A stretch of 64,000 nucleotides of DNA from DAIPXZ01 sp036782995 (GCA_036782995.1 DAIPXZ010000002.1:62001-126000); one strand, 5' to 3'. Positions 9,850-17,549 are shown, numbered from the stretch's first letter. The notes: generated by a model from the letters alone, not told the origin. Translations and numbers: made by a program.

Positions 9850-9863
9850 AATCAGCGCTGATT
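9850..9863. promoter_or_regulatory. Palindromic site upstream of the helicase gene
   Basis: AATCAGCGCTGATT is a perfect 14-bp palindrome starting 16 bases before the helicase start codon, where a repressor could block transcription of the helicase-Nudix pair. No promoter hexamers were convincing. It does not resemble the Gram-positive LexA box. The function is inference. Confidence 0.35.
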
Positions 9864-9998
9864 ATGTATGCTCTTTTATCAGTCGCTATGTAGCAATTGA
9901 ACTAAAATGGTCTTGCCATATACTTCCCCTTGAAAGAATCAACTGTCATCAGCAGGTTTAATAAATATTTTCCTATGCTTCTATCAAACATGCTTTTT

Positions 9999-10667
9999 TC
10001 ATCTACTTTCTTTGAGTTCCATTTCTTCACGAATATCAGTCAGGCGTTTCCCGTTATAGGTAAACCAAAGTGTACCCTGCATTGGATAATCAAGCTCTTT
10101 TAGTGATTGAGCTAAAGAAGATAATGATTTTACTTCACCATGGTAAACAACATGTCGATCATCTTTTACTGTAGCTGTAATAGAACTGTCTTCGATAAAA
10201 CATATAGTGCTACCGAAAGGAATGCCACATTTTTCAAAAGAAAATGGTGAACGGCGCTCTTTGGCTTCTGCATAAATCTCCTTGGCAGTTTCTTCGTCGA
10301 TAATTTCATGGCCTTCAGGTGTTAATCGTTTCAACTGTTCCATTGTTCCGCTGAGTGTAGCAATATTTTCTAACAGCATATAAGCATCTTCTGCACTCAT
10401 TGCATAGAATTCTTTTGTTCTAGTTTTTCCATCAAATGTATCTATGGCACGTAATTCCGGATTTAGCTGGTCAATGATGCTATGAAGTTTTTTGTCTTGC
10501 AGTGGAGCATCTACCTGATAAGTCGCATAAACACGAAACGCAAATGGAACACACTCACTTCTATTGAGTTGCGACAATCGTTTTTCAATATCCGTTGCAT
10601 ACCCAATCTTCAAAAAATCTGGAAATGATGGATTTGTCAGAATGTAAATTACGCCAACTTTTTTCAT
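9999..10667 (-). CDS. GIY-YIG nuclease family protein with C-terminal RAMA/DUF4357-like domain
   Basis: A 222-residue protein. Its first 90 residues fit a GIY-YIG-like (T5orf172/MUG113-type) nuclease domain: VGVIYILTNP at the start, KIGYATDIEKR near residue 23 and an FYAMSAEDA segment near 90. The C-terminal 70 residues, from FGSTICFIED to TYNGKRLTDIRE, resemble the RAMA or DUF4357 module associated with restriction and modification proteins. The start chosen has AAAGG nine bases upstream, and an earlier ATG at 10718 is less likely. Two tandem palindromes lie upstream. Likely a DNA-cutting or DNA-sensing protein; the target is unknown. Confidence 0.75.
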   Translation of the reverse strand: MKKVGVIYILTNPSFPDFLKIGYATDIEKRLSQLNRSECVPFAFRVYATYQVDAPLQDKKLHSIIDQLNPELRAIDTFDGKTRTKEFYAMSAEDAYMLLENIATLSGTMEQLKRLTPEGHEIIDEETAKEIYAEAKERRSPFSFEKCGIPFGSTICFIEDSSITATVKDDRHVVYHGEVKSLSSLAQSLKELDYPMQGTLWFTYNGKRLTDIREEMELKESR

Positions 10668-10723
10668 GTTATTAACCTTTCTTGGATTATTAATTACAGA
10701 TATCAAGCTATTTTTCAAAATAT

Positions 10724-10757
10724 ATAAACCAGTTTATCTTATAAACCAGTTTATCTT
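10724..10757. repeat. Two tandem 17-bp repeats, each a palindrome
   Basis: The 17-base unit ATAAACCAGTTTATCTT occurs twice without a gap. Each copy contains the inverted repeat ATAAAC-CA-GTTTAT. The pair is 57-90 bases upstream of the GIY-YIG gene start. A tandem pair of dyad sites spaced about 1.6 helical turns is typical of repressor operators. The regulator is unknown; the XRE-type protein at 14.4-15.0 kb is one candidate. Confidence 0.7.
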
Positions 10758-10790
10758 TCCCGTTCTTCTCTCCCCCCACATAACACGCAC

Positions 10791-10822
10791 CAAAAAAGCT
10801 CCGCCGTCTATGGCAGAGCTTT
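10791..10822 (-). terminator. Terminator downstream of the 11.0-11.7 kb gene
   Basis: Stem arms 10795-10805 and 10812-10822 pair over 11 positions (one G-U on the minus strand) around a six-base loop. A minus-strand U run follows (complement of the A tract at 10792-10797). Confidence 0.8.
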
Positions 10823-11008
10823 CACTTTTTCAGTAATAAACGCCGCGAATGGACAACAGAAATTTCATATCAATGAAATAATTTTAACATTAGAATCAAA
10901 TATCAACAATGAATAATGATGAATGCAGCCGAATAAAAATTACTACAGAATCGTTATCACCATTCTGTGATAGCTTTGTCCGCAATAGAGCAGCATTTTC
11001 TCGCTTGC

Positions 11009-11740
11009 CTACGCTTTTCTCTCAATCGGCCGGCATTTGCAAAAGCCATTTTCACCGAACGAGCTCGATAGCAATGCACTGAGCGCTTGTTCAATTTTTT
11101 GCGAATGTTCGAATGATGCAGAAATGATGAAATAATCGCGTATTGTGCATTTGGGAAAGGTAATCGCGTATATGCGTTTGCCTGTGATGGCTTGGGTTTC
11201 GTTAAAACGGTTAATCATGGATGAAAAATAGATGTCTTCCTTAATTCGTTGCCGGTGGTTGTAGAGAATCACACTTTTTCCGCAGCGAATATAGTCCTCA
11301 ATTTCATCCATGTAGACATATTTCGAGCTACGTTTTGACTGCGCTCTCACGCTTTTTACTGACAATCCATTATCCGGATCAAGGAATACTATATCGCACG
11401 AAGAAAAGACCGCCATTGCTTTTTTCTGCCAATCGTCTCGTTCGGCTTTGGGCGGAACATAGCAATCATAATAGCATGCAGTCTCCAATAGCTTTGCATT
11501 TTGAAGTGCTTCTATGGAACGATTCTCGCTTGTTGAAATTGCAAGTAGTTTTCGGGCAAGCTCAGGGTCGTAAGATTTATGAGCTTCTGAGATTAAATAG
11601 CGTCCATCCGCGTTTTTCTCTATTTCTGCCGTTTTGGATTTATACCAATTTACACCCAATCGAAGGCCTGCATTTTCAACGGATTTCAACAATGCAATTT
11701 TGCCGTAGTCACCTATATCACCGGCATATCGATCCTGCAT
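11009..11740 (-). CDS. Conserved protein of unknown function with DRYAGDxGDYGK N-terminus
   Basis: A 243-residue soluble protein that I cannot assign to a named family. It begins with MQDRYAGDIGDYGKIALL, has a VFLDPDNGL segment near residue 120 and ends with a stretch containing a Cys-x-Cys. The DPDNG loop after a hydrophobic strand recalls nucleotide- or methyl-donor-binding folds, but no motif is decisive. AAGGGGG at a six-base spacing selects the start at 11740 over the ATG at 11761. Its neighbours are the GIY-YIG protein downstream and a TspO-like protein upstream, so its surroundings are partly defence-like. Confidence 0.65.
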   Translation of the reverse strand: MQDRYAGDIGDYGKIALLKSVENAGLRLGVNWYKSKTAEIEKNADGRYLISEAHKSYDPELARKLLAISTSENRSIEALQNAKLLETACYYDCYVPPKAERDDWQKKAMAVFSSCDIVFLDPDNGLSVKSVRAQSKRSSKYVYMDEIEDYIRCGKSVILYNHRQRIKEDIYFSSMINRFNETQAITGKRIYAITFPKCTIRDYFIISASFEHSQKIEQALSALLSSSFGENGFCKCRPIERKA

Positions 11741-11836
11741 ACATGTACCCCCTTGAACCATTCTTACATCACATCTATTTCATTGTAACAAAATGTGAGT
11801 ATCAATACCCGTGTCCATACACCAACCATGCTTTCA

Positions 11837-11867
11837 CAAAAAATGAACCCCCTTAGTATTAAGGGGG
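11837..11867 (-). terminator. Terminator of the TspO-like gene
   Basis: A perfect 8-bp stem (11848-11855 and 11860-11867, CCCCCTTA arm) is followed on the minus strand by a short gap and a U run (complement of the A tract around 11838-11843). It lies about 110 bases past the stop codon. Confidence 0.75.
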
Positions 11868-11978
11868 CTCAAGCGTCTATAGGGGGTGAGAAATGTGTTT
11901 GCTAATCGTTGCATCACCAAACTCTTTGCAAATGAAATCACATGTGATGCATCTGTTTTCTGAAAGTATCTTACGTGT

Positions 11979-12827
11979 TTAACTCTCCGCATCCTCTTCT
12001 GTTTTGACCCAGCGCTTTCCAAAAACGAGAGCCACCACGGATGCCACAAATAAAACGCCGCCTGCTATCCCAGCAATCCACGTCACAGAAGGATACGCCA
12101 TATCGAAGCCTGTTGTACTGCTATGCTTGATTACGATGCCAAGGTACGCCCATGCCATTGCCAGACCATAAACGGGGTCGCGTTTTGGCATAATGACCAG
12201 CAAGCCAATGACCATGCCGACGATTAGCACCAAAATCGTCCAGAATTCATCTGACATCCCAAATCCGTCCCAATCCAAACTGACAAGCAGCGTAGAAACA
12301 TTTGCAATTGTGGCCACAGTAATCCAGCCAAAGTACACTGAGAATGGGATGCGTACCATCGCGCATTCACGCCATGACAGCTTCTTTTGGTTAATGCGAC
12401 CATGAATCAGGATTAGCATACATAGTAGAGCGACGATACAACAAAGCGACAACGCAATCTGTTTATAGTGCCAGCAAAATATCCAAGCAATGTTAAATAA
12501 GGAGGAAAGAATAAAAAGTATGCCGATTCGATTTACCACCATCAGCTTTTCCGGTGAGCGCATCGTAAACAAGCCCGCCTGGAAGAGCACGAATAGGAAA
12601 AGCATCAGATAAATCACACTCCATATTGAGAAGGTCATTGCTGCTGGGGCAAACAGGTTCGGGTACGAGTCTGACACCTCGCCGGGCGTGATACCGTTGA
12701 TTGGCAACAGCACCGCGAGGGCATTCACTGCGACCATAGCAAGGAAGGCGATCCCGTTGCCCCACTGCAACAAACGAAACCTTTTATGGTTGTTCTGTAT
12801 ATCATTGGATACTGTAGCATCTGCCAT
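11979..12827 (-). CDS. TspO/MBR-related integral membrane protein
   Basis: A 282-residue protein with about seven or eight hydrophobic helices. The segment LFAPAAMTFSIWSVIY near residues 61-76 matches the Pro/Trp-rich first-loop motif of tryptophan-rich sensory (TspO/MBR) proteins, which bind porphyrins and related ligands. It is much longer than the usual 160 residues, as in extended relatives with extra helices. AGGAG lies about ten bases upstream of the start. It follows the desulfoferrodoxin gene on the same strand, with a hairpin between them, so an oxidative-stress context is possible but inferred. Confidence 0.6.
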   Translation of the reverse strand: MADATVSNDIQNNHKRFRLLQWGNGIAFLAMVAVNALAVLLPINGITPGEVSDSYPNLFAPAAMTFSIWSVIYLMLFLFVLFQAGLFTMRSPEKLMVVNRIGILFILSSLFNIAWIFCWHYKQIALSLCCIVALLCMLILIHGRINQKKLSWRECAMVRIPFSVYFGWITVATIANVSTLLVSLDWDGFGMSDEFWTILVLIVGMVIGLLVIMPKRDPVYGLAMAWAYLGIVIKHSSTTGFDMAYPSVTWIAGIAGGVLFVASVVALVFGKRWVKTEEDAES

Positions 12828-12881
12828 AAAATCTCCTCCTGCAGCTTGCGCAGTCTTATAAAATCATATGTATGAGGGTAC

Positions 12882-12920
12882 TCCCACGAGACGTAAAGAA
12901 TGAATTTCACGTCTCGGAGT
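12882..12920. other. Intergenic hairpin between dfx and the TspO-like gene
   Basis: Inverted repeat arms with core 12887-12894 and 12909-12916 (CGAGACGT and ACGTCTCG) extend by four or five more pairs across a three-base bulge. No U run follows on the minus strand, so it is more likely an mRNA processing or stabilising stem, or an operator, than a terminator. Confidence 0.5.
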
Positions 12921-12934
12921 AACCGAAAACTGAA

Positions 12935-13321
12935 TTAGCTGATTTCATTTTTCCACAATCCGTGAAGATTGCAGTACGCAAATGCTGCAAAAGGCCGCTC
13001 CCCAGGTTGCAATGAAAAGCTCGCGTGAGGGGACATTCCGGGAAGCAGCTCATAGCGATGTCCGCCATGGCTGGTCATTAGATAAATCCACTGAATCCAG
13101 TGATCTGCATTCATCGGATGAGGCGACTCCCCTATCCTTACATCAACACGACTGTCCGAGACATCAATAACAGGTACATGCTTTTCAAGACTCGCATCCG
13201 CCGTATTTGCTTTCAATTCTGTCATTGGCTTGCCGCAACAGACGGGAATCATCCCGCTATCATATATCATCCCAACAAGATTTCCACAGATCTGACAAAC
13301 ATAGAATCTTTGCGCCTTCAT
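12935..13321 (-). CDS. dfx: Desulfoferrodoxin (superoxide reductase)
   Basis: Reduces superoxide to hydrogen peroxide in anaerobes. The 128-residue protein shows both iron centres. The N-terminal rubredoxin-like site has Cys-x-x-Cys near residues 8-11 and Cys-Cys near 27-28. The catalytic square-pyramidal site is seen in EKHVPV near 48, HPMNADHW near 69-76 and CNLHGLW near the C-terminus. The start at 13321, preceded by a purine-rich GAGAAGAG segment, gives the normal family length; an upstream ATG at 13390 would add 23 untypical residues. It is the best single pointer to an anaerobic host. Confidence 0.95.
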   Translation of the reverse strand: MKAQRFYVCQICGNLVGMIYDSGMIPVCCGKPMTELKANTADASLEKHVPVIDVSDSRVDVRIGESPHPMNADHWIQWIYLMTSHGGHRYELLPGMSPHASFSLQPGERPFAAFAYCNLHGLWKNEIS

Positions 13322-13411
13322 ATACTCTTCTCGCCCCTTTCGAGCTATCTGACAGGGCAGTGTTTTACTGAGCTGTCGGTTCGTTTTCAAAATCGTTTTG
13401 CACGATGGAAA

Positions 13412-13978
13412 TCATGGCTTCCGATATCCACATTTCTTGCAAACACCATTTTCATCAAGTGCTATACCACACATCGGGCAACGGTCTATTTCCATTCTCA
13501 CGAAAAATTCTTCGGAGGCGGCATTCACACCACTGGTAAACGAAATTTTTGCGATGTTCAGCTTATCCTTGAGCAAGTCATACACAATTTTAATCATGCC
13601 CTCCACGGTCATGGTCTCTTTGGTCACGACCAAACGACAATCCGGATATGCGGTAGCGAGCTCTGTTTTGAAAGCCGGCCCCTTCATCTTGTTGGTCGGC
13701 GCACCGTCTTTGATGCCCTGTGCCTCATAGACTTCAAGAATGGCAGGAAGAAGCGGATCGTCCTCTCGCAGAACCAGCGCGTGGTCGAAGTTTTTCAGCA
13801 GATTCCATGCCGTTTTCTGAATCTCATTACACGGGAATACCATGTTTACACCCGGCTCCACGGAATCCTCAACTTCAATCGTCAAAATACCGGTGTGTCC
13901 GTGCAAGTATTGTGCTTCGCCCTTAAACCCATAGAATCTGTGTGCGTATTGTAAATCGAGCTTGGTAATGCTTCTCAT
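13412..13978 (-). CDS. QueD/6-pyruvoyltetrahydropterin synthase-like protein with C-terminal zinc ribbon
   Basis: A 188-residue member of the tunnelling-fold 6-carboxytetrahydropterin/6-pyruvoyltetrahydropterin synthase family. Zinc-binding His13, His26 and His28 (the last two in LHGHTG) are present. In QueD a catalytic Cys stands four residues before the first His of the LHGH motif; here that position is Ala22. The C-terminus adds a two-pair zinc ribbon (CPMC near 167-170, CKKC near 179-182) that ordinary QueD lacks. No queC, queE or queF gene is nearby. A different reaction, or a binding role, is therefore likely. AGAAGG precedes the start. Confidence 0.8.
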   Translation of the reverse strand: MRSITKLDLQYAHRFYGFKGEAQYLHGHTGILTIEVEDSVEPGVNMVFPCNEIQKTAWNLLKNFDHALVLREDDPLLPAILEVYEAQGIKDGAPTNKMKGPAFKTELATAYPDCRLVVTKETMTVEGMIKIVYDLLKDKLNIAKISFTSGVNAASEEFFVRMEIDRCPMCGIALDENGVCKKCGYRKP

Positions 13979-14085
13979 GTTACAACCTTCTTTCTATGCT
14001 TCCTTTGGATAGCATGCGGTTTATTCAAAAATGAGCGGTTCGTCTGCCGTGCATAAGGTTTGCATGGAGTGATTAACAGCCAATA

Positions 14086-14140
14086 CACGTACCTTATTTT
14101 TGGATGGTAACACATCCGAATGTATCGGTCAAGGTACGTG
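14086..14140 (-). promoter_or_regulatory. Leader inverted repeat upstream of the QueD-like gene
   Basis: Perfect 10-bp arms separated by 35 bases could form a stem in the leader RNA about 110-160 bases before the start codon, or act as a protein site. No preQ1-type consensus is visible. Confidence 0.4.
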
Positions 14141-14399
14141 AATCATCCAGAAATGAAAGATTTATAGCAGAAAAAACATGCCCGTCGAAAGGCATTTAAC
14201 AGGTAAATTATTTCCGCCCATAGTCGGCTCCGCAGGCATCTCATAATCACATGAGTGAAACGTTTCCAATCATCGATTGAGGCAAAAAAGTAGCCCTTAT
14301 CTCCAATAAAGTGATAAGCGGCTGCAAAAGGCTGTATCTTCAATTTATGGTATTTTGTGGGTAAAATGTGCCGTCCGCGAGCGGAATCAGTGAATCCGA

Positions 14400-14413
14400 A
14401 TCGCGTACGCGAT
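14400..14413. repeat. 14-bp palindrome after the XRE regulator gene
   Basis: ATCGCGTACGCGAT is a perfect palindrome two bases beyond the stop codon of the regulator gene. It may be a protein-binding site. It is unusually GC-rich compared with its surroundings. Confidence 0.35.
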
Positions 14414-14415
14414 GG

Positions 14416-15027
14416 TCATTCCATGCCCTCTTCACGCTCTTCGTCAACGATTGAGTAACTGGTCTCACGATCAAGTGCGGCTTTTCGGGCCTTATATATC
14501 GCACGATCCAAAGACTCCATATCCGGCAAAATATTCTCCGGACAAATGATGTTATTCAGAGCTTTCTCCATTTCATATACATTTTTGGTCAACACCGCCT
14601 GCGCAATTCTCGACTTAAGTGGCGTATGCAGATAAGCAAGCATCAGCTGCAAAATCGCATTTGGAGAACTGCCATGGTTACCATAGAACAAATAGATTAA
14701 TGCTCTTTTACTGCGAATAGGGAGTTGTTCAACTAAGGTATCAAACGCCTCTTCGATTTTATCATCGCCGTCTTTTCCATTGAGGTGTTGAAATTCATCG
14801 GGAAAAGAAAAGGACAAGTAATGTGGGAAAGGATTGACGTTTAACGCGCTGAACCACTCAAGGCTTTGGAAATACGAGGGAGAGCTGATTCCCTTTTCCC
14901 AGTTCTGCACCGTTTTCTTGGACACGCCAAGCTCAAGCGCCATATATTCCTGTGATCTCCCAGCCGTTTTTCTTGCAGCTACGTGCATTTCGGCAAATCG
15001 TAAAACCCGGTTAGAGCGAGTTTCCAT
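14416..15027 (-). CDS. XRE-family helix-turn-helix regulator
   Basis: A 203-residue protein with a Cro/CI-type helix-turn-helix at residues 10-60, seen in RSQEYMALELGVSKKTVQNWEKG. The remaining 140 residues are charged and helical, with no family I recognise. AAGGA about ten bases upstream favours the ATG at 15027. It stands alone between the Mrr-type nuclease gene and the QueD-like gene. It could control nearby accessory genes through the palindromic sites at 9.85 kb, 10.7 kb or 14.4 kb, but there is no direct evidence. Confidence 0.8.
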   Translation of the reverse strand: METRSNRVLRFAEMHVAARKTAGRSQEYMALELGVSKKTVQNWEKGISSPSYFQSLEWFSALNVNPFPHYLSFSFPDEFQHLNGKDGDDKIEEAFDTLVEQLPIRSKRALIYLFYGNHGSSPNAILQLMLAYLHTPLKSRIAQAVLTKNVYEMEKALNNIICPENILPDMESLDRAIYKARKAALDRETSYSIVDEEREEGME

Positions 15028-15386
15028 ATGAATCATTTCCTTTCCATTAATGCTTACGAGTAATACCACTGCACTATCATAAGCCTTTGCAAATCTACGA
15101 TGAAAAAGATGAGTTACGTATGTGTTTTGATACGTATTGTTTGATAAAGAAAAATTTTGCAAGTGACTGCTTTAGATGTGATGTAGCTTCGGAAGAATGG
15201 GATAAATTGCTAAATTATGCTTTTATTTCTTTATATTTATTTACAATTTATCTTACTGGAAATCGATGAAGATAGCAACAGAATTTGTGCAGGCATCGTT
15301 TCGATGTGGCTCGAAAAAGCGCTATCGTTTGGAGCAGAGCGCTGAGCGATACTATTGGAAGGAAAACGATTTCAAAAGATTGAACT
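15028..15386. other. AT-rich intergenic region
   Basis: This 359-base gap lies between the XRE gene and the 3' end of the Mrr-type gene. It is strongly AT-rich around 15200-15260. I see no convincing gene, RNA or operator apart from part of the terminator stem at 15379-15404. Confidence 0.5.
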
Positions 15387-15404
15387 TCATTTTTGAAGTT
15401 CAAT
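15370..15404 (-). terminator. Hairpin overlapping the 3' end of the Mrr-type gene
   Basis: A perfect 11-bp stem (15379-15389 and 15394-15404, TTTT loop) includes the stop codon of the nuclease gene and is followed on the minus strand by CTTTTG. Probably a short intrinsic terminator. Confidence 0.65.
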
Positions 15405-16949
15405 ATGAACATCATAGCCATAGTCAGAAAACATTTTTACTAGATTTGAGCCATCTATTAACGTTATGGGTTTATCCTTTGCAAATTCACGGGAGTCGTT
15501 TCCGTAATAACTTGTAGTAACGAGAATACCACGTGAAGCTCCTTCATTGAGCATCGTGCCATAGAGATCACGTGTCGCTGATACCGGAACGACGCGGTTA
15601 TATCGCTTTGCTTGGATTACAAATTTCCCACCGCGAATTGGGTCAGGATCAAACGCAATGGCGTCAACACCACCATCGCGGCTAGATTGTGTAACCTGAA
15701 CATTTGCACCATTATCTGAAAAATACTTTGAAAATAGTTCTCGAACTAAATGCTCAAACGATTCCCAATCCATCGTTGCAAGGTTCTCACTGGCATCCAA
15801 GGAATCGAGAATGTCCTTGGCTTGAATGAAGCGAGAATCATTTTGATCAAATTCCAGAATGGGGTTAACAGGTGCTAATTGAGCCAAGTTACCTGAATAT
15901 ATACCTTTTAAACTACGAACGCATTCGTTCGCATCTATCTGTACAAAGTTTATGTTCTCAATATCTTTTCTTGCAGCTTGAATAGATAAGATGCAAGTTT
16001 CAACTTCATATCCTTTTGCTTTATTTATGCTAGTTACTCGACCATTGAAAACAACAGAGAGTATCTTTTGCGCATAGTCAGATTTGATAACATGCTGAAT
16101 TATGGCCAAAGCAATTTGTTTGATTGTATTGTCATAGAATGCATTGAATTCTTTATCACTCATTTTGACAGTCTTGATTGATTTTGTGGTTGCCACATAC
16201 TTGAACTCGCGTGTAGTTGGAATTTCCGTGGTATTCGGCAGAGAAACCTTGACAACAAGAACCTGTGATTCTTCATCAAAATGCACTTCAAAATTACTGA
16301 TGCAGTTTTCTGGAAAAAACATTCTCTCAATTGCTCGCAAAGATAAGTACTCGACTCCAGCATGTTTTCCGTTTTCATATGAAACTCTCAGTTCGTCAAT
16401 ACCGGCGTTGTGCTTAGCTACTTCTTCATCATGTTTATTCTTCGTTTGCGTCCACATGTTTAACGCAATATCTTTTCTCTTATCAAAATCGGATACAGCT
16501 TCCGAAAAGGCTTGGTTCGCTTTCTTTTCACCTGTCACTCTTTTCTCCTCGAGCTTATGAAAAAGCTTTTCAAAGATGCTTTTCTTGGGCACGTTAAATT
16601 TATCAAGGTACTCCGTCAATTCGGGAGCGACTTCGTTAAACAAAAACGCTGGATACTGATCTTTGCGATAATAGTCTTTCCATACATGTTTTGTAGAAAC
16701 AGAAAGAGATAAAACCAGAATCTGTTTGTACTGATGAATGAGCTTGAAAAGCTCTTCGTTTTTCTCTTCCGTACGATGTTTTAAATCCAAAATCCGGTCA
16801 CGTTCGCGTTGTAATGCTTCTTGCCTCGACCAAATGGCCAACTGATTATCAATCTTATCTTGTAGTTCTCCTCTTGTATGTGCTTTGAGCAATTTGGTTT
16901 TATCAAGATAGTCGTTTGATATCCTCGTATAAATATAGCCGTCTGCCAT
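15387..16949 (-). CDS. Mrr-type restriction endonuclease domain protein
   Basis: A 520-residue protein whose C-terminal 120 residues form an Mrr-like nuclease domain. FEHLVRELF begins it, SRDGGVDAIA carries the catalytic Asp, and FVIQAKRY supplies the Gln-x-Lys half of the PD-(D/E)xK site. The N-terminal 390 residues are partly coiled coil (about 40-70 and 140-200) and of unknown fold; they may sense modified or foreign DNA. GGAGG lies seven bases before the start, with a promoter at 16986-17013. No methylase accompanies it, so a type IV-like, modification-dependent role is plausible. It lies just beyond the 3' end of ssrA. Confidence 0.85.
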   Translation of the reverse strand: MADGYIYTRISNDYLDKTKLLKAHTRGELQDKIDNQLAIWSRQEALQRERDRILDLKHRTEEKNEELFKLIHQYKQILVLSLSVSTKHVWKDYYRKDQYPAFLFNEVAPELTEYLDKFNVPKKSIFEKLFHKLEEKRVTGEKKANQAFSEAVSDFDKRKDIALNMWTQTKNKHDEEVAKHNAGIDELRVSYENGKHAGVEYLSLRAIERMFFPENCISNFEVHFDEESQVLVVKVSLPNTTEIPTTREFKYVATTKSIKTVKMSDKEFNAFYDNTIKQIALAIIQHVIKSDYAQKILSVVFNGRVTSINKAKGYEVETCILSIQAARKDIENINFVQIDANECVRSLKGIYSGNLAQLAPVNPILEFDQNDSRFIQAKDILDSLDASENLATMDWESFEHLVRELFSKYFSDNGANVQVTQSSRDGGVDAIAFDPDPIRGGKFVIQAKRYNRVVPVSATRDLYGTMLNEGASRGILVTTSYYGNDSREFAKDKPITLIDGSNLVKMFSDYGYDVHIELQK

Positions 16950-16985
16950 ACAATTTCCTCCAAAACTGTGATGTTCTTTAAATTA

Positions 16986-17013
16986 AATATAAAGCTTTCT
17001 AGAATTTCTTCAA
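16986..17013 (-). promoter_or_regulatory. Promoter of the Mrr-type gene
   Basis: On the minus strand TTGAAG (17013-17008) and TATATT (16991-16986) are 16 bases apart, about 35 bases before the start codon. Confidence 0.55.
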
Positions 17014-17052
17014 CCCCAAATGATACTAACATACCAACCGCGTCTACCCAAC

Positions 17053-17096
17053 AAAAAAAAGAACGCAAACTTTTTATCAAAATTAGCGTTCTTTTT
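17053..17096 (-). terminator. Terminator of ssrA
   Basis: Imperfect inverted repeat with GAACGC arms, followed on the minus strand by eight U residues, directly after the tmRNA 3' end. Confidence 0.85.
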
Positions 17097-17476
17097 TGGT
17101 GGAGGCGAGGAGAATCGAACTCCTGTCCGAAACCGTATCCGATGGGACATCTCCGGGTGCAGTCAGTATTCAGAGTATTCCCCTATGAAGCAAGCCTACT
17201 GACAGGCCGCTTCGTCCGGTAGCTTCATAAATACATGAATCACGCAAAGCTTAGTGAGACACGTTCTCCTGTTTAACCTGCCGACAGGTAAGGTCTGCTA
17301 TCTGACATCCCAGATCCGATCAGCAGATCGACCGGTAGGATGGAAGCTGACTTAAGCAGCTACGAGTGTTGTTTTGTTTGCAATTACTTGCATTTCCCCG
17401 TTTTTTAAAGAGGCCAACGAGGATCCTCTACCCGCTTTCCCAGCCTCAACAACCCCGTCGAAACCAGTACGCCCCC
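17097..17476 (-). ncRNA. ssrA: Transfer-messenger RNA (tmRNA)
   Basis: The RNA rescues stalled ribosomes. The 5' end begins GGGGGCG and pairs with the 3' end CGCCTCCACCA, where CCA is encoded. The tRNA-like end contains GGTTTCGACGGGG at the 5' side and the T-arm GTTCGAATC at the 3' side. The tag reading frame starts at a GCA codon, is preceded by GTAATT, and encodes ANKTTLVAA followed by TAA, so the full tag would be A-ANKTTLVAA. Its length of 380 bases is normal for one-piece tmRNA. A promoter with a normal 17-base spacer lies upstream, and a terminator follows. Confidence 0.95.
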
Positions 17477-17494
17477 ACATCAATGAGAGTTTTC

Positions 17495-17523
17495 ATTTTA
17501 TATTCTTTTGTTACTTGATGCAA
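17495..17523 (-). promoter_or_regulatory. Promoter of ssrA
   Basis: TTGCAT (17523-17518) and TAAAAT (17500-17495) on the minus strand are separated by 17 bases, with the mature 5' end 19 bases beyond the -10 box. This is consistent with a precursor trimmed at its 5' end. Confidence 0.65.
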
Positions 17524-17549
17524 GAGGAGATATACGTCACATTCTGTGC

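Larger units (their letters stand above)
10668..11008. other. Intergenic region with operator repeats and a terminator
   Basis: This 341-base gap contains two tandem palindromes (10724-10757) that belong to the GIY-YIG gene promoter region, and the terminator of the upstream minus-strand gene (10791-10822). The rest (10823-11008) is AT-rich, with no coding potential that I can support. Confidence 0.6.
13979..14415. other. Intergenic region with an inverted repeat and a palindrome
   Basis: This 437-base gap separates the XRE gene from the QueD-like gene. It contains a 10-bp inverted repeat (CACGTACCTT at 14086-14095, AAGGTACGTG at 14131-14140) in the leader of the QueD-like gene and a 14-bp palindrome at 14400-14413. 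A 66-codon open frame (14143-14343, minus) has no ribosome binding site and looks non-coding. I could not match the leader to a known riboswitch. Confidence 0.5.

Noticed and set aside
14143..14343. 66-codon minus-strand open frame as a gene
   Set aside because: No ribosome binding site, no recognisable composition, and it lies in a gap with other signals.
15087..15517. Two short plus-strand open frames beside the Mrr gene
   Set aside because: They overlap real minus-strand genes or AT-rich spacer and lack convincing ribosome binding sites.
15387..17476. Integrated island with att sites at ssrA
   Set aside because: No integrase gene and no second copy of the ssrA 3' end were found in the window, so integration is only a possibility.
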